A DNA stretch of 64,000 bases from Sediminicola sp040566555 (GCF_040566555.1 NZ_JBEWYP010000011.1:40619-104618), one strand, 5' to 3'; counted from the stretch's first letter, positions 35,929-44,818 are shown. The notes: a model not told the origin generated them from the letters alone. Program-made: numbers and translations.

Positions 35929-37212
35929 ATGCGTGAAGATTTGTTGCATTTTATCTGGAAGTACAAAAAACTGCTAGGCCAAGATTTAATAACCGTTGAC
36001 GGAGAATCCATAATAATAAAAGATTTTGGAAGGCACAACCAATTGGCGGGTCCTGATTTCTTCAATGCCCAGATTAAAATTGCAGGGCAATTGTGGGCGG
36101 GAAATGTAGAAATGCATCTGCGGTCTTCGGATTGGTATGCGCACCATCATGAAACAGATGAAAAGTACAATACGGTAATACTTCATGTTGTCTGGGAAGA
36201 CGATGCCCGTATATTTAGAACCGATAATACCAAGGTTCCTACCCTCCAATTAAAGGATTATATCCCACAATCGCTGCTGGATTCCTACTCAGAATTGTTT
36301 TCAAAAAAAAGAACGTCATTTCTTAATTGCGGAGGCAACATAAAGGAATTTGATGATTTTAAATTTAAAAACTGGTTGGAGCGCCTCTATTTTGAACGTT
36401 TGGAAACTAGGTCTGTTTTAATTGAACAGTTGCTCAAGGAACATAATCATGATTGGGAGCAGGTCCTTTTTTTATTGCTCATGAGGAGTTTCGGCACAAA
36501 AATTAATGGAGAAGCTTTTTTTGAAATTGGAAAAGCGATCCCTTTTCCAATTATCAGAAAATTGAACAATGATGCCGTAGTATTAGAAAGTGTATTGATG
36601 GGGATTGCCGGATTCTTGGAAGACGACTCCATTTTGGATGATCATTATCTTACCCTTAAAAAGGAGTACAACTATCTTACCGTCAAACACTCATTAGCGG
36701 GAAGTACACTTCTAAAACCAGATTTTTTCAAGTTACGCCCACATAATTTTCCCACTATCAGGTTATCCCAAATTGCCGCTCTATATGGTAGCCAGGAACA
36801 TCTTTTTAGCAAACTGATGGAGGCTAAAACCATTAATGAAATTTATAATGTGTTCAAGGTTGCTGCTAGTCCGTATTGGACAACCCATTTTACTTTTGGC
36901 AAGGAATCCAAAAAGCAAGTGAAAAAATTATCCAATTCCTTTGTAGATTTAATCATTGTCAATGCACTTCTGCCCTTGAAATTTTGTTATGATCGCTCAA
37001 AAGGAAAGCTAGATTCCACTAACATCATGGATCTTGCTACAGCAATGAGACCGGAAGAGAATTCGGTTATTTCTAACTTTCAAGATCTTGGGGTATCCTG
37101 TGATAGTGGTATGGAGGGGCAGGGCCTATTGCAGTTGTACAATTTCTTTTGCACCAAAAATAAATGTCTTCAATGTCCCGTAGGTATTAGTATATTGGGC
37201 AGAAATAATTAA
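35929..37212 (+). CDS. DUF2851 family protein
   Basis: This 427-residue Bacteroidota-specific protein has no established function. Recognisable conserved blocks are GRHNQLAGPDFFNAQIKI, WAGNVEMHLRSSDWYAHHH and a Cys-rich C-terminus (FCTKNKCLQCPVG) that could bind metal. The N-terminal D-x-N-A-Q...G-N-V-E-x-H pattern loosely resembles a PD-(D/E)xK nuclease core, which is only a suggestion. The start MREDLLHFIW lies just after the rhodanese terminator; the earlier ATG at 35866 would run through that terminator. It is followed by pspC-like and channel genes 9 and 2 nt apart, so the three form one operon. Confidence 0.85.
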   Translation: MREDLLHFIWKYKKLLGQDLITVDGESIIIKDFGRHNQLAGPDFFNAQIKIAGQLWAGNVEMHLRSSDWYAHHHETDEKYNTVILHVVWEDDARIFRTDNTKVPTLQLKDYIPQSLLDSYSELFSKKRTSFLNCGGNIKEFDDFKFKNWLERLYFERLETRSVLIEQLLKEHNHDWEQVLFLLLMRSFGTKINGEAFFEIGKAIPFPIIRKLNNDAVVLESVLMGIAGFLEDDSILDDHYLTLKKEYNYLTVKHSLAGSTLLKPDFFKLRPHNFPTIRLSQIAALYGSQEHLFSKLMEAKTINEIYNVFKVAASPYWTTHFTFGKESKKQVKKLSNSFVDLIIVNALLPLKFCYDRSKGKLDSTNIMDLATAMRPEENSVISNFQDLGVSCDSGMEGQGLLQLYNFFCTKNKCLQCPVGISILGRNN

Positions 37213-37221
37213 TTTTAGACC

Positions 37222-37449
37222 ATGGATTCTTTCTATCGTTTATTGTACTATCTTCAAAAAAGAGGATTTGAAGTATGTCGGCGCATTGCGGAACGCTTGG
37301 GAATAAGGGCTCGTGTAGTTAGGACTACATTTATATATCTAACCTTTGTCACCTTAGGTTTTGGATTTGCGGTTTATCTATTTCTCGCTTTTTGGCTAAA
37401 AATAAAGGACTTGCTATACACCAAGCGCACCTCTGTATTTGATCTTTAA
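37222..37449 (+). CDS. PspC domain-containing small membrane protein
   Basis: This 75-residue protein matches the PspC domain, a phage-shock-type membrane module: an amphipathic N-terminus (RIAERLGIRARVVRTTFIY) followed by a long hydrophobic segment (about 42-62). No other psp genes are nearby. It is sandwiched between DUF2851 and the K+ channel gene (2-nt gap). Confidence 0.8.
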   Translation: MDSFYRLLYYLQKRGFEVCRRIAERLGIRARVVRTTFIYLTFVTLGFGFAVYLFLAFWLKIKDLLYTKRTSVFDL

Positions 37450-37451
37450 CT

Positions 37452-38459
37452 ATGATAAAACTTTTTCGTTCTAAAATATATTTGGCCTTGGTAATGGTGC
37501 TAGGTGTATTGGCCATAGGAATAATGGGGTATAGGTATTTATCTGATTACAGTTGGTTGGATGCCTTTTATATGACTGTCATCACCGTAACCACCGTGGG
37601 TTTTTCAGAAGTGAAGCCTTTGGATACGGTAGCCAAGATATTTACCGTCTTTTTGATCATTGCCAGTGTTTTCATATTTGCATTTGCCATTTCCGTTATT
37701 ACAGAATATATTTTAGGGAGAAATTCCCTTCAACTTTTAAAAAAGAAAAAAGTGAAACAAAAAATCAATAGTTTGTCCAAGCATGTCATTGTTTGTGGTT
37801 TTGGTAGGAATGGGATGCAGGCCACAGAGCGACTTAGTGTTTTTAAACGACCATTTGTGGTGGTAGAGAAGGACAAGGAGGTAATAAAGAAATACGAAAA
37901 AGATATTTTATTTGTAGAGGGTGATGCCATTGATGATGAAGTATTGAAAGAAGCTGGCGTTGAGAAGGCACAATATTTAATTGCTGCAATGCCCGATGAT
38001 GCCGCAAACTTATTCGTGGTACTTTCAGCAAGACAACTGAACAAAAAATTATTCATCATTAGTCGGGCTTCCTTGGCCACTTCTCAAAAGAAGTTGCAAT
38101 TGGCAGGTGCGGATAAGGTGATCATGCCCGACAAGATTGGTGGGGATCATATGGCCTCTTTAGTGGTGATGCCAGATTTGATCACTTTTATGGATAAATT
38201 GTCCATGGAAGGGGAGCATACAACCAACTTGGAGGAGATCGCCATTGAGGATTTTACAAATGACATAAATTGTAGTTCCCTAAGGGATCTGGACTTGCGA
38301 AGGAAAACGGGATGTACCATAATAGGGTATATTGAACCCGATGGAAATTATATCATCAACCCCGAAGCAGATTTGCAGATGCAGCCCAAAAGCAAGGTGA
38401 TTGTATTGGGGCGACCCGAGCAAATTAGGAAATTGAACGAAATGTTCCACATTGACTGA
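37452..38459 (+). CDS. Potassium channel protein with RCK (TrkA-N/TrkA-C) domains
   Basis: Two transmembrane helices (about 10-27 and 60-85) flank a pore loop, TVITVTTVGFSEV, near residues 37-49. The cytoplasmic part has a Rossmann RCK domain starting HVIVCGFGRNGMQATERL (about 110-127) and a TrkA-C domain (about 245-330). The layout is that of a 2-TM ligand-gated K+ channel such as MthK. The selectivity filter reads TVGFS rather than the usual TVGYG, which may change conduction. Length is 335. Confidence 0.88.
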   Translation: MIKLFRSKIYLALVMVLGVLAIGIMGYRYLSDYSWLDAFYMTVITVTTVGFSEVKPLDTVAKIFTVFLIIASVFIFAFAISVITEYILGRNSLQLLKKKKVKQKINSLSKHVIVCGFGRNGMQATERLSVFKRPFVVVEKDKEVIKKYEKDILFVEGDAIDDEVLKEAGVEKAQYLIAAMPDDAANLFVVLSARQLNKKLFIISRASLATSQKKLQLAGADKVIMPDKIGGDHMASLVVMPDLITFMDKLSMEGEHTTNLEEIAIEDFTNDINCSSLRDLDLRRKTGCTIIGYIEPDGNYIINPEADLQMQPKSKVIVLGRPEQIRKLNEMFHID

Positions 38460-38545
38460 TGATATTTCAATATAATACTTGATTCCGAAGATTTTTTTTA
38501 AGATATTGCCGAGCGTTAATCAAATCATACCAACATAAATTTCTT

Positions 38546-40612
38546 ATGAAGAAATATATATCTTCCATTTTTATGCTGCTGTCCTTAGCAGTTTTTTCCC
38601 AAGAATTAACAGTAACTGAAAAACTTATTAACCCATCAAAAAGGATCAATGATGGTGTTATCGAACTAGAGGTAGAGGGAGGAACCGCCCCATATACCTA
38701 CAAATGGAGCAATCAAGCTACCCCCTTGTCTTCTAATAGAGCAAGTGACTTGGTAGAAGGACTGGGGTATGATGTGACCATAACGGATTCCAATGGGAAG
38801 TCTGTTTCGAAATCATATAAAGTTCCAACAGAAGAAATCACAGAAGTATTCAATGGTGCAATGACCCCTGCAGTAAGTGCATTGGGATCTGTACTTTTCT
38901 GGGATCCTTTTGCAGCTATTGGAATTTATGACCCAGTGATTTATGCCGATGTAAAACGTATAGGAGCACCAGGCTGGTCTCCAGAAGCGGATGATAAATA
39001 TGTGCTTCAGAAATGGTTAAAGCCTGAAGGGGCAAAAGTAAAAGAGGGTGATGCCATTGCTATTGTCTCCAGAAATGGAGGAGTTACAGAAACGGTAAAT
39101 TCCCCTGTAGATGGAAGCCTGAAATATTTGGTAAAAGAAGGTGGGGTAATTTACGATTCCAATAATCAGCAGGATGTAATAGAACAAGGAGCACATTTTT
39201 TGGCTTCCATAAAATATGACAGCCCGGAAATTATAAGACATCCTAATGGAGATCCACAAGAAAAAGGAATTCCTTTTATAGTAATATGGTTGGTATTGGG
39301 TGCATTGTTCTTTACCATAAGAATGGGCTTTATCAACATCAAGGGCTTTGGACATTCTTTGGATTTGGCGAAAGGGAAATACGACGATCCTGACGCTCCT
39401 GGACAAGTAACCCATTTTCAGGCTTTGGCCACGGCCGTATCCGGTACAGTTGGATTGGGTAATATTGCCGGGGTAGGTGTTGCAGTCTCTTTAGGGGGAG
39501 CAGGAGCTACCTTTTGGATGATCGTTTGTGGATTATTGGGGATGTCCTCAAAATTTGTAGAGTGTACCTTAGGGGTAAAATATAGAAACATACTTCCTGA
39601 CGGACGTGTTTTCGGTGGACCAATGAACTATTTGAGATATGGTCTAGAGAAAAGAAACATGAAAGGTTTTGGAAAAGTTTTGGCGGGATTATTTGCGGTC
39701 TTGGCCGTAGGTGCTTCCTTTGGTGGAGGTAATATGTTCCAAGCCAACCAGTCATTTGAACAGTTATCTGGTCAATTCCCGGCACTTGTAGGGAATGGAT
39801 TTTGGTTTGGGGTGATAACAGCTGTTCTTGTTGGTGTTGTAATTATTGGGGGGATCAATAGTATTGCCCAAGTAACAGGTAGGGTAGTGCCAATCATGGC
39901 CTCGGTTTACATTGTTGCAGCCTTGGCGGTAATCATAATGAACATAGAAAATATAGGGCCTGCGTTTTCTGCAATTGTAGATGGAGCTTTCAGTCCAAGT
40001 GCTCTTAAGGGAGGGGTTGTAGGTGTTTTGATCGTAGGATTCCAACGAGCGGCCTTCTCCAACGAAGCAGGGGTAGGTTCGGCAGCTATTGCCCATAGTA
40101 CGGCCAAGACAAACCATCCGCCTTCCGAAGGGTTTGTTGCTCTTTTAGAACCTTTTATAGATACCGTAGTGGTGTGTACCCTAACTGCGTTGGTGCTTAT
40201 CTTTACTGGGATGCATGAAGTAGAAGGTATGGCTGGAGCCCAATTGACATCTGATGCCTTTGGAAGTCAAATTTCATGGTTCCCTTACGTATTGGCCTTG
40301 GCTGTATTCCTATTTGCTTTTTCCACCATGATCTCATGGTCGTATTACGGAATGAGAGCTTGGACCTATTTATTTGGTAAGAGCAAAAAAACTGAGTATG
40401 CCTACAAAATGTTATTCTTAGTATTTGTGGTCATTGGTGCTTCAGTGAGTTTGGGAGCAGTATTGGATTTTTCCGATATGATGATCTTGGCAATGTCCTT
40501 TCCTAATATTATAGGATTGTATATCATGTCCGGAGAAGTGAAAACCGATCTGAACAAATATTGGTCCGATTTGAAGGCAAATAAGTTGTTCAAAAAACAA
40601 GAGGTTAAGTAA
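38546..40612 (+). CDS. Sodium:alanine symporter (AGCS family) with extracytoplasmic N-terminal domains
   Basis: The C-terminal ~440 residues (from about 243) form the AGCS transporter, with the family block TAVSGTVGLGNIAGVGVAV and QANQSFEQL. It should bring in alanine or glycine with sodium. Unusually, about 240 residues precede it: a signal peptide (to ~19), a beta-rich segment resembling a SprB-type repeat (about 28-94, GGTAPYTYKWS), and a segment with the look of a lipoyl/barrel-sandwich domain (about 150-225; KPEGAKVKEGDAIAIV and NSPVDGSLKYLVKEG). No Met-Lys-Met site for lipoate or biotin is present. Ordinary AGCS proteins are about 450-500 residues. A terminator follows. Confidence 0.92.
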   Translation: MKKYISSIFMLLSLAVFSQELTVTEKLINPSKRINDGVIELEVEGGTAPYTYKWSNQATPLSSNRASDLVEGLGYDVTITDSNGKSVSKSYKVPTEEITEVFNGAMTPAVSALGSVLFWDPFAAIGIYDPVIYADVKRIGAPGWSPEADDKYVLQKWLKPEGAKVKEGDAIAIVSRNGGVTETVNSPVDGSLKYLVKEGGVIYDSNNQQDVIEQGAHFLASIKYDSPEIIRHPNGDPQEKGIPFIVIWLVLGALFFTIRMGFINIKGFGHSLDLAKGKYDDPDAPGQVTHFQALATAVSGTVGLGNIAGVGVAVSLGGAGATFWMIVCGLLGMSSKFVECTLGVKYRNILPDGRVFGGPMNYLRYGLEKRNMKGFGKVLAGLFAVLAVGASFGGGNMFQANQSFEQLSGQFPALVGNGFWFGVITAVLVGVVIIGGINSIAQVTGRVVPIMASVYIVAALAVIIMNIENIGPAFSAIVDGAFSPSALKGGVVGVLIVGFQRAAFSNEAGVGSAAIAHSTAKTNHPPSEGFVALLEPFIDTVVVCTLTALVLIFTGMHEVEGMAGAQLTSDAFGSQISWFPYVLALAVFLFAFSTMISWSYYGMRAWTYLFGKSKKTEYAYKMLFLVFVVIGASVSLGAVLDFSDMMILAMSFPNIIGLYIMSGEVKTDLNKYWSDLKANKLFKKQEVK

Positions 40613-40632
40613 AATATAATACTTTTTGAAGG

Positions 40633-40674
40633 TCCCGTTTAAGTTGTTTTTAAGAGCAATTTAAACGGGATTTT
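40633..40674 (+). terminator. Terminator after the AGCS symporter gene
   Basis: A perfect 10-bp stem, TCCCGTTTAA / TTAAACGGGA, with an 18-nt loop and a T run follows the stop by 20 nt. Confidence 0.85.
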
Positions 40675-40726
40675 CTGTTTAAATTATTTGCTTTGAGATG
40701 TTCTTTTTTTTACGATATTTCGTGCC

Positions 40727-40751
40727 GGTTGAATAGGTCTTAAATTCAACC
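40727..40751 (+). promoter_or_regulatory. Leader hairpin or operator before the NSS transporter gene
   Basis: GGTTGAAT and ATTCAACC form a perfect 8-bp inverted repeat with a 9-nt centre, ending 8 nt before the ATG. In mRNA it would block ribosome access; as DNA it could be an operator. No terminator T run follows. Confidence 0.45.
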
Positions 40752-40759
40752 ATTACATC

Positions 40760-42574
40760 ATGGCAAAAACATCAGATTCTTGGGGCTCCAGGATGGGGCT
40801 AATTTTGGCAATGGCAGGTAATGCTGTAGGATTGGGTAACTTCCTTCGCTTTCCGGTTCAAGCCGTACAAAATGGAGGGGGTGCATTCATCATTCCATAT
40901 TTGGTTTGTTTCTTATTAATGGGGATACCTTTATTGTTCATAGAGTGGTCCTCTGGCCGTTATGGAGGTAAGTTTGGTAACCATAGCACGCCCTATATTT
41001 TCGACTCCATGGTCAAGGGGAGGATCTTAAAATATATTGGGGTTTTTGGTATTTTTACCAACTTGGCCATTGTGGCTTATTATGCCTATATAGAATCCTG
41101 GACCCTGTCCTATGTATACCATTCCATCGCAGGTACATTTGGTGGGATGTCTCAAGGGGAAGTCGCCGGATTCTTCAACTCCTATGTTGATGTAGGTGTA
41201 AGTACAACGGGAATTCCGTTTGAAGCCATCGTATTTTATGTGCTCTGTTTGGCCTTGAATACCTTCATCCTTTCCAAGGGATTGGGTGGGGTGGAAAAGG
41301 TGGCCAAGATAGGGATGCCCCTTTTAATTTTGTTTGGTGTGTTTCTTGCTATCCGCGGTTATACCCTTGGTACGAGTGGAGCATCTGATCTTTTTCCCGA
41401 TGCCAATGCCTGGGACGGGTTAAATTTCCTTTGGACTCCACAATACGATACCTTGTTGAATCCTAAGGTTTGGTTGGCGGCAGCCGGACAAATTTTCTTT
41501 ACCCTATCAGTTGGAATGGGAACCATTCACTGTTATGCATCCTATGTGAAAAGTAAGGACGATATCGCATTAAATGCCGTCTCTGCCGGCTTTATGAACG
41601 GTTTTGTGGAAGTGGTACTAGGTAGCGCTATAGTAATTCCAATTGCTGCCGGATATCTTGGATTGGATTGGGTGATCAATAATGCAGGGTTCGGGATGGC
41701 ATTTCAGACCATGCCCTATCTCTTTCAGCAGTGGGGACCAATTTTGGCAGCTGTAGCTGGGGTAATGTGGTTTGGCTTATTGTTTTTTGCTGGTATTACC
41801 AGTTCCTTGGCTATGGGAACACCCTGGATCGGTTTTATGAGGGACGAGTTTGGTTGGGGTCAGAAAAAAGGCGCTTGGTCTTTTGGGGCTTTGGCCCTAT
41901 TGATGGGGTTGCCTACCGTCTTCTTTTTTCAAGAGGGTGTATTTGACGATTATGACTATTGGGGCGGCACTGTCAGTTTGGTGGTATTTGCCTTTTTTGA
42001 AGTAATTCTTTTTGCCTGGATCTTTGGTATGGAAAAAGGGTGGAAGGAAATAAACATAGGGTCCGATATAAAGATCCCTTTGGTGTATAAGTTTATTATC
42101 AAATTTATAACTCCTGTACTGTTGGGGTGGGTCTTTTTGGCCAGTATTCCCAACATGGTAGATAACATTCTTCACAAGGATACGTATAACAACTCTTCGT
42201 TTGCTGACGAGTATTATGCAGAAAATTTCAATGGTGATGGCACTTCTTTGGGAACTGTTGATGAAGTGGCGTCTCAGCAGGTTAAATTTTCCTTTGAAAA
42301 TACCAGAAAACGGTTTGACAAAGTGAAGGAGGTCTCTTTTGAGGAGAAATTTATCGATTATAGAACATATTCCTTCAAAGATGATCAGAGCGTCATTGTA
42401 AAAGTAGGAGATGTCATAAAGCCTGGGGATGTGATTGCCAAGGGCTCGTTCATCAATAAAGTATTTTATAAGAACATTGGTAGGTGCATGTTGCTTGCCA
42501 TGTTTGCATTTATAGCATTTTTAGTATATTTAGCTTATAACAAACGCAGAAGAGAGGGGAGGGCCACATTATGA
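40760..42574 (+). CDS. Sodium-dependent transporter, NSS/SNF family
   Basis: This LeuT-fold amino-acid or amine symporter starts with the family signature WGSRMGLILAMAGNAVGLGN and FLRFPVQAVQNGGGAFIIPY (sodium and substrate site of TM1). About twelve helices are visible. A soluble insert of ~110 residues (about 465-575) lies before the last helix and contains SVIVKVGDVIKPGDVIAKG, a pattern like half of a lipoyl domain. Its stop codon overlaps the start of a small membrane protein (ATGA), likely its partner subunit. The substrate cannot be read from sequence. Confidence 0.92.
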   Translation: MAKTSDSWGSRMGLILAMAGNAVGLGNFLRFPVQAVQNGGGAFIIPYLVCFLLMGIPLLFIEWSSGRYGGKFGNHSTPYIFDSMVKGRILKYIGVFGIFTNLAIVAYYAYIESWTLSYVYHSIAGTFGGMSQGEVAGFFNSYVDVGVSTTGIPFEAIVFYVLCLALNTFILSKGLGGVEKVAKIGMPLLILFGVFLAIRGYTLGTSGASDLFPDANAWDGLNFLWTPQYDTLLNPKVWLAAAGQIFFTLSVGMGTIHCYASYVKSKDDIALNAVSAGFMNGFVEVVLGSAIVIPIAAGYLGLDWVINNAGFGMAFQTMPYLFQQWGPILAAVAGVMWFGLLFFAGITSSLAMGTPWIGFMRDEFGWGQKKGAWSFGALALLMGLPTVFFFQEGVFDDYDYWGGTVSLVVFAFFEVILFAWIFGMEKGWKEINIGSDIKIPLVYKFIIKFITPVLLGWVFLASIPNMVDNILHKDTYNNSSFADEYYAENFNGDGTSLGTVDEVASQQVKFSFENTRKRFDKVKEVSFEEKFIDYRTYSFKDDQSVIVKVGDVIKPGDVIAKGSFINKVFYKNIGRCMLLAMFAFIAFLVYLAYNKRRREGRATL

Positions 42575-42726
42575 ACACGTCAGCTTTAATTGTTATGTTT
42601 TTAGCCCAAGGAATTGTAATATTCTTTGCTGGATATTTTTTTTACAGGGTATTGACAACTCCGCCAAAGCCAGAGCCGGATTCATATTCCGATAATGACG
42701 ATGTGGTGATCAGACAAGAAGAATAA
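42571..42726 (+). CDS. Small membrane subunit of the NSS transporter (MetS-like)
   Basis: This 51-residue peptide has one transmembrane helix (about residues 5-27, LIVMFLAQGIVIFFAGYFFY) and an acidic C-terminal tail (SDNDDVVIRQEE). Its ATG overlaps the transporter stop as ATGA, a sign of translational coupling. The arrangement and size match MetS, the small partner that follows MetP-type NSS transporters in Corynebacterium, and similar small subunits in other bacteria. The helix-hairpin-helix gene begins 10 nt later. Confidence 0.75.
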   Translation: MNTSALIVMFLAQGIVIFFAGYFFYRVLTTPPKPEPDSYSDNDDVVIRQEE

Positions 42727-42736
42727 GGTATACGAT

Positions 42737-43615
42737 TTGAGAAAAAAAGATAGGACATCCCATTTTAGGTTCAATAAAAAGGAACGGAATGGGATGTTCT
42801 TTTTACTTGCCATAATCATAGTGTTGCAAGTAGGTTACTTCTATCTCAAACTATATCCTGCCTCTCATGTAAGCTCTCTTATAATTGATAAGGATTTTCA
42901 AGAAAAAATCGAGGCCTTGAAGTCTAATCGGGATACCTTGCGTATCTATCCCTTTAATCCAAACTTCATCAATGATCATAAGGGCTATGTTCTTGGTCTG
43001 AGCGTTAATGAAATTGATAGGCTTCATGCATATAGGGCAGAGGGAAAGTTTGTCAATTCTATTTCCGATTTTCAACAAGTAACACAAATTGGTGATTCGT
43101 TGTTGGCCAAGATTTCTCCCTACTTTAAGTTTCCGGAATGGACGAGGAAAACAGCATCCACTCTGCCGTCTGTCAATAAGAGCCGGGAAGTCGGCTCAAA
43201 CTCCAAGGGGGCTATCACGGTAAGTGATCTCAATACAGCTTCGGCCGATGAATTAAGACTGGTTCGTGGAATAGGGGAAAAGCTCTCCGCACGTATCATA
43301 AAATTCAGGGACCGTCTAGGCGGCTTTTTGGAGGAAGATCAAGTGTATCATGTCTATGGTCTTGAACGGGAAGTGGCAGATCGGGTATTGGCCAGGTTTA
43401 AGCTATTGAGTAAACCGAATATCTCAAAAATTAATATCAATACTGCCACTAGTGATGAGATGGCCCAATTGATTTATATTCCTTATGAGTTATCCAGGGC
43501 CATAGTGGCATATCGGGAAGAAAATGGAGGTATCACGAGTTTTGAGGAATTAACAGAAATACAAGGTTTTCCTGAGGATAAGATTGATATAATTAAATTA
43601 TATTTGTCATTATAA
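42737..43615 (+). CDS. Helix-hairpin-helix protein (ComEA-like), membrane-anchored
   Basis: A short basic N-terminus and one transmembrane helix (about 20-38) precede at least two helix-hairpin-helix modules: LNTASADELRLVRGIGEKLS (about 161-180) and INTATSDEMAQL (about 236-247); a weaker one lies near 80-110. Such modules bind double-stranded DNA non-specifically, as ComEA does in DNA uptake. A TTG start is used: the in-frame residues FRFNKKERNG before the first ATG (42794) are typical of flavobacterial relatives. Confidence 0.82.
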   Translation: MRKKDRTSHFRFNKKERNGMFFLLAIIIVLQVGYFYLKLYPASHVSSLIIDKDFQEKIEALKSNRDTLRIYPFNPNFINDHKGYVLGLSVNEIDRLHAYRAEGKFVNSISDFQQVTQIGDSLLAKISPYFKFPEWTRKTASTLPSVNKSREVGSNSKGAITVSDLNTASADELRLVRGIGEKLSARIIKFRDRLGGFLEEDQVYHVYGLEREVADRVLARFKLLSKPNISKININTATSDEMAQLIYIPYELSRAIVAYREENGGITSFEELTEIQGFPEDKIDIIKLYLSL

Positions 43616-43625
43616 AAAAAAAGAT

Positions 43626-44795
43626 ATGCAAAGTATGTACTTCACTGAAGAACATCAACTATTTAGGCAGAGCCTAAAAGATTTTTTACAAAAAGAAGTT
43701 GTCCCCCACATAGATAAATGGGAAGAAAGCGGAACCATTGAAAGGTTTATTTGGAAGAAATTTGGCGATATGGGCTACTTTGGTCTCGCCACCCCAGAAA
43801 ACGATGGGGGATTAGGGTTGGACCTGTTTTATACTGTAATTTTATTGGAAGAATTGCAAAAGGTAAATTCAGGAGGGTTTGCAGCAGCTATTTGGGCACA
43901 TGCTTATTTGGCCATGACCCACTTGAACAAGGAAGCAGATGCCAATATCAAGGAAAAGTATTTGAGACCAAGTGTTGATGGGGATAAAATTGGCTGCTTG
44001 TGCATAACAGAGCCTTTTGGCGGAAGTGATGTTGCAGCGATGCGTTCAACGGCTGTAAAGGAAGGTGACCATTATATCTTAAATGGCTCCAAGACGTTCA
44101 TTACTAATGGAGTTTATGCGGACTACATGATAGTTGCAGCAAAAACAAACTCTTCTCTTGGGAATAAAGGAATTAGCATTTTTGTTGTGGATAGGCAGAG
44201 CGAAGGGGTGACGGCCAGCAAATTAAATAAATTAGGTTGGCGAGCTTCGGATACGGCAGAAATAGCTTTTGATAATGTAAAAATACCAGCTGAGAACCTC
44301 ATGGGTGAAGAAGGTATGGGGTTTTCTTACATCATGGAACATTTCTCATTGGAGCGTTTAATCATGGGTATCAATGCCCATGCAAGATCGGAACACGCGT
44401 TGGAATATACGTTAAATTATATGTCAGAGAGAGAAGCTTTCGGTAAGTCGATAAACAAATTCCAGGCATTAAGACATAGAATAGCAGACCTATATGGAGA
44501 TATAGACATGTGCAAGGAATATAATTATTCTGTCGCCTATCGTCTGGATAAAGGGCAATATGTTGTCAAGGAAGCTACGATTTCTAAATTGAAATCTACC
44601 AAGGTGGCCGATGAGGTCGCCACTGAATGTTTACAATTTCTAGGAGGTTATGGGTATATAGAAGATTATCCAATGGCCCGTAATTTTAGGGATAGTAGGT
44701 TAGGCCCAATTGGGGGTGGTACGTCCGAGATACTCAGGGAAATTATCGCTAAAATGGTTATAGATAAAAAGGAATATAAGCCTGCTACTGTTTAA
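43626..44795 (+). CDS. Acyl-CoA dehydrogenase, long-chain/isovaleryl-type active site
   Basis: This FAD flavoprotein introduces the alpha-beta double bond in acyl-CoA. Signatures are CLCITEPFGGSDVAAMR, NGSKTFITNG and FGKSINKFQALRHRIAD. At the C-terminal position where medium-chain enzymes carry the catalytic Glu (YEGT), this protein has Gly (IGGGTSEI, residue ~364). A Glu at about 256 (ARSEHALE) aligns with the alternative base used by LCAD and isovaleryl-CoA dehydrogenase. So it probably prefers long or branched acyl chains. Length is 389; it follows the HhH gene by 10 nt. Confidence 0.9.
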   Translation: MQSMYFTEEHQLFRQSLKDFLQKEVVPHIDKWEESGTIERFIWKKFGDMGYFGLATPENDGGLGLDLFYTVILLEELQKVNSGGFAAAIWAHAYLAMTHLNKEADANIKEKYLRPSVDGDKIGCLCITEPFGGSDVAAMRSTAVKEGDHYILNGSKTFITNGVYADYMIVAAKTNSSLGNKGISIFVVDRQSEGVTASKLNKLGWRASDTAEIAFDNVKIPAENLMGEEGMGFSYIMEHFSLERLIMGINAHARSEHALEYTLNYMSEREAFGKSINKFQALRHRIADLYGDIDMCKEYNYSVAYRLDKGQYVVKEATISKLKSTKVADEVATECLQFLGGYGYIEDYPMARNFRDSRLGPIGGGTSEILREIIAKMVIDKKEYKPATV

Positions 44796-44818
44796 TGGTT
44801 ATTTTTATTTGGAATTAG

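Noticed and set aside
38993..39220. Lipoylated or biotinylated carrier domain in the AGCS symporter
   Set aside because: No Met-Lys-Met or Asp-Lys-Ala modification site, and the segment follows a signal peptide and so is likely outside the cytoplasm.
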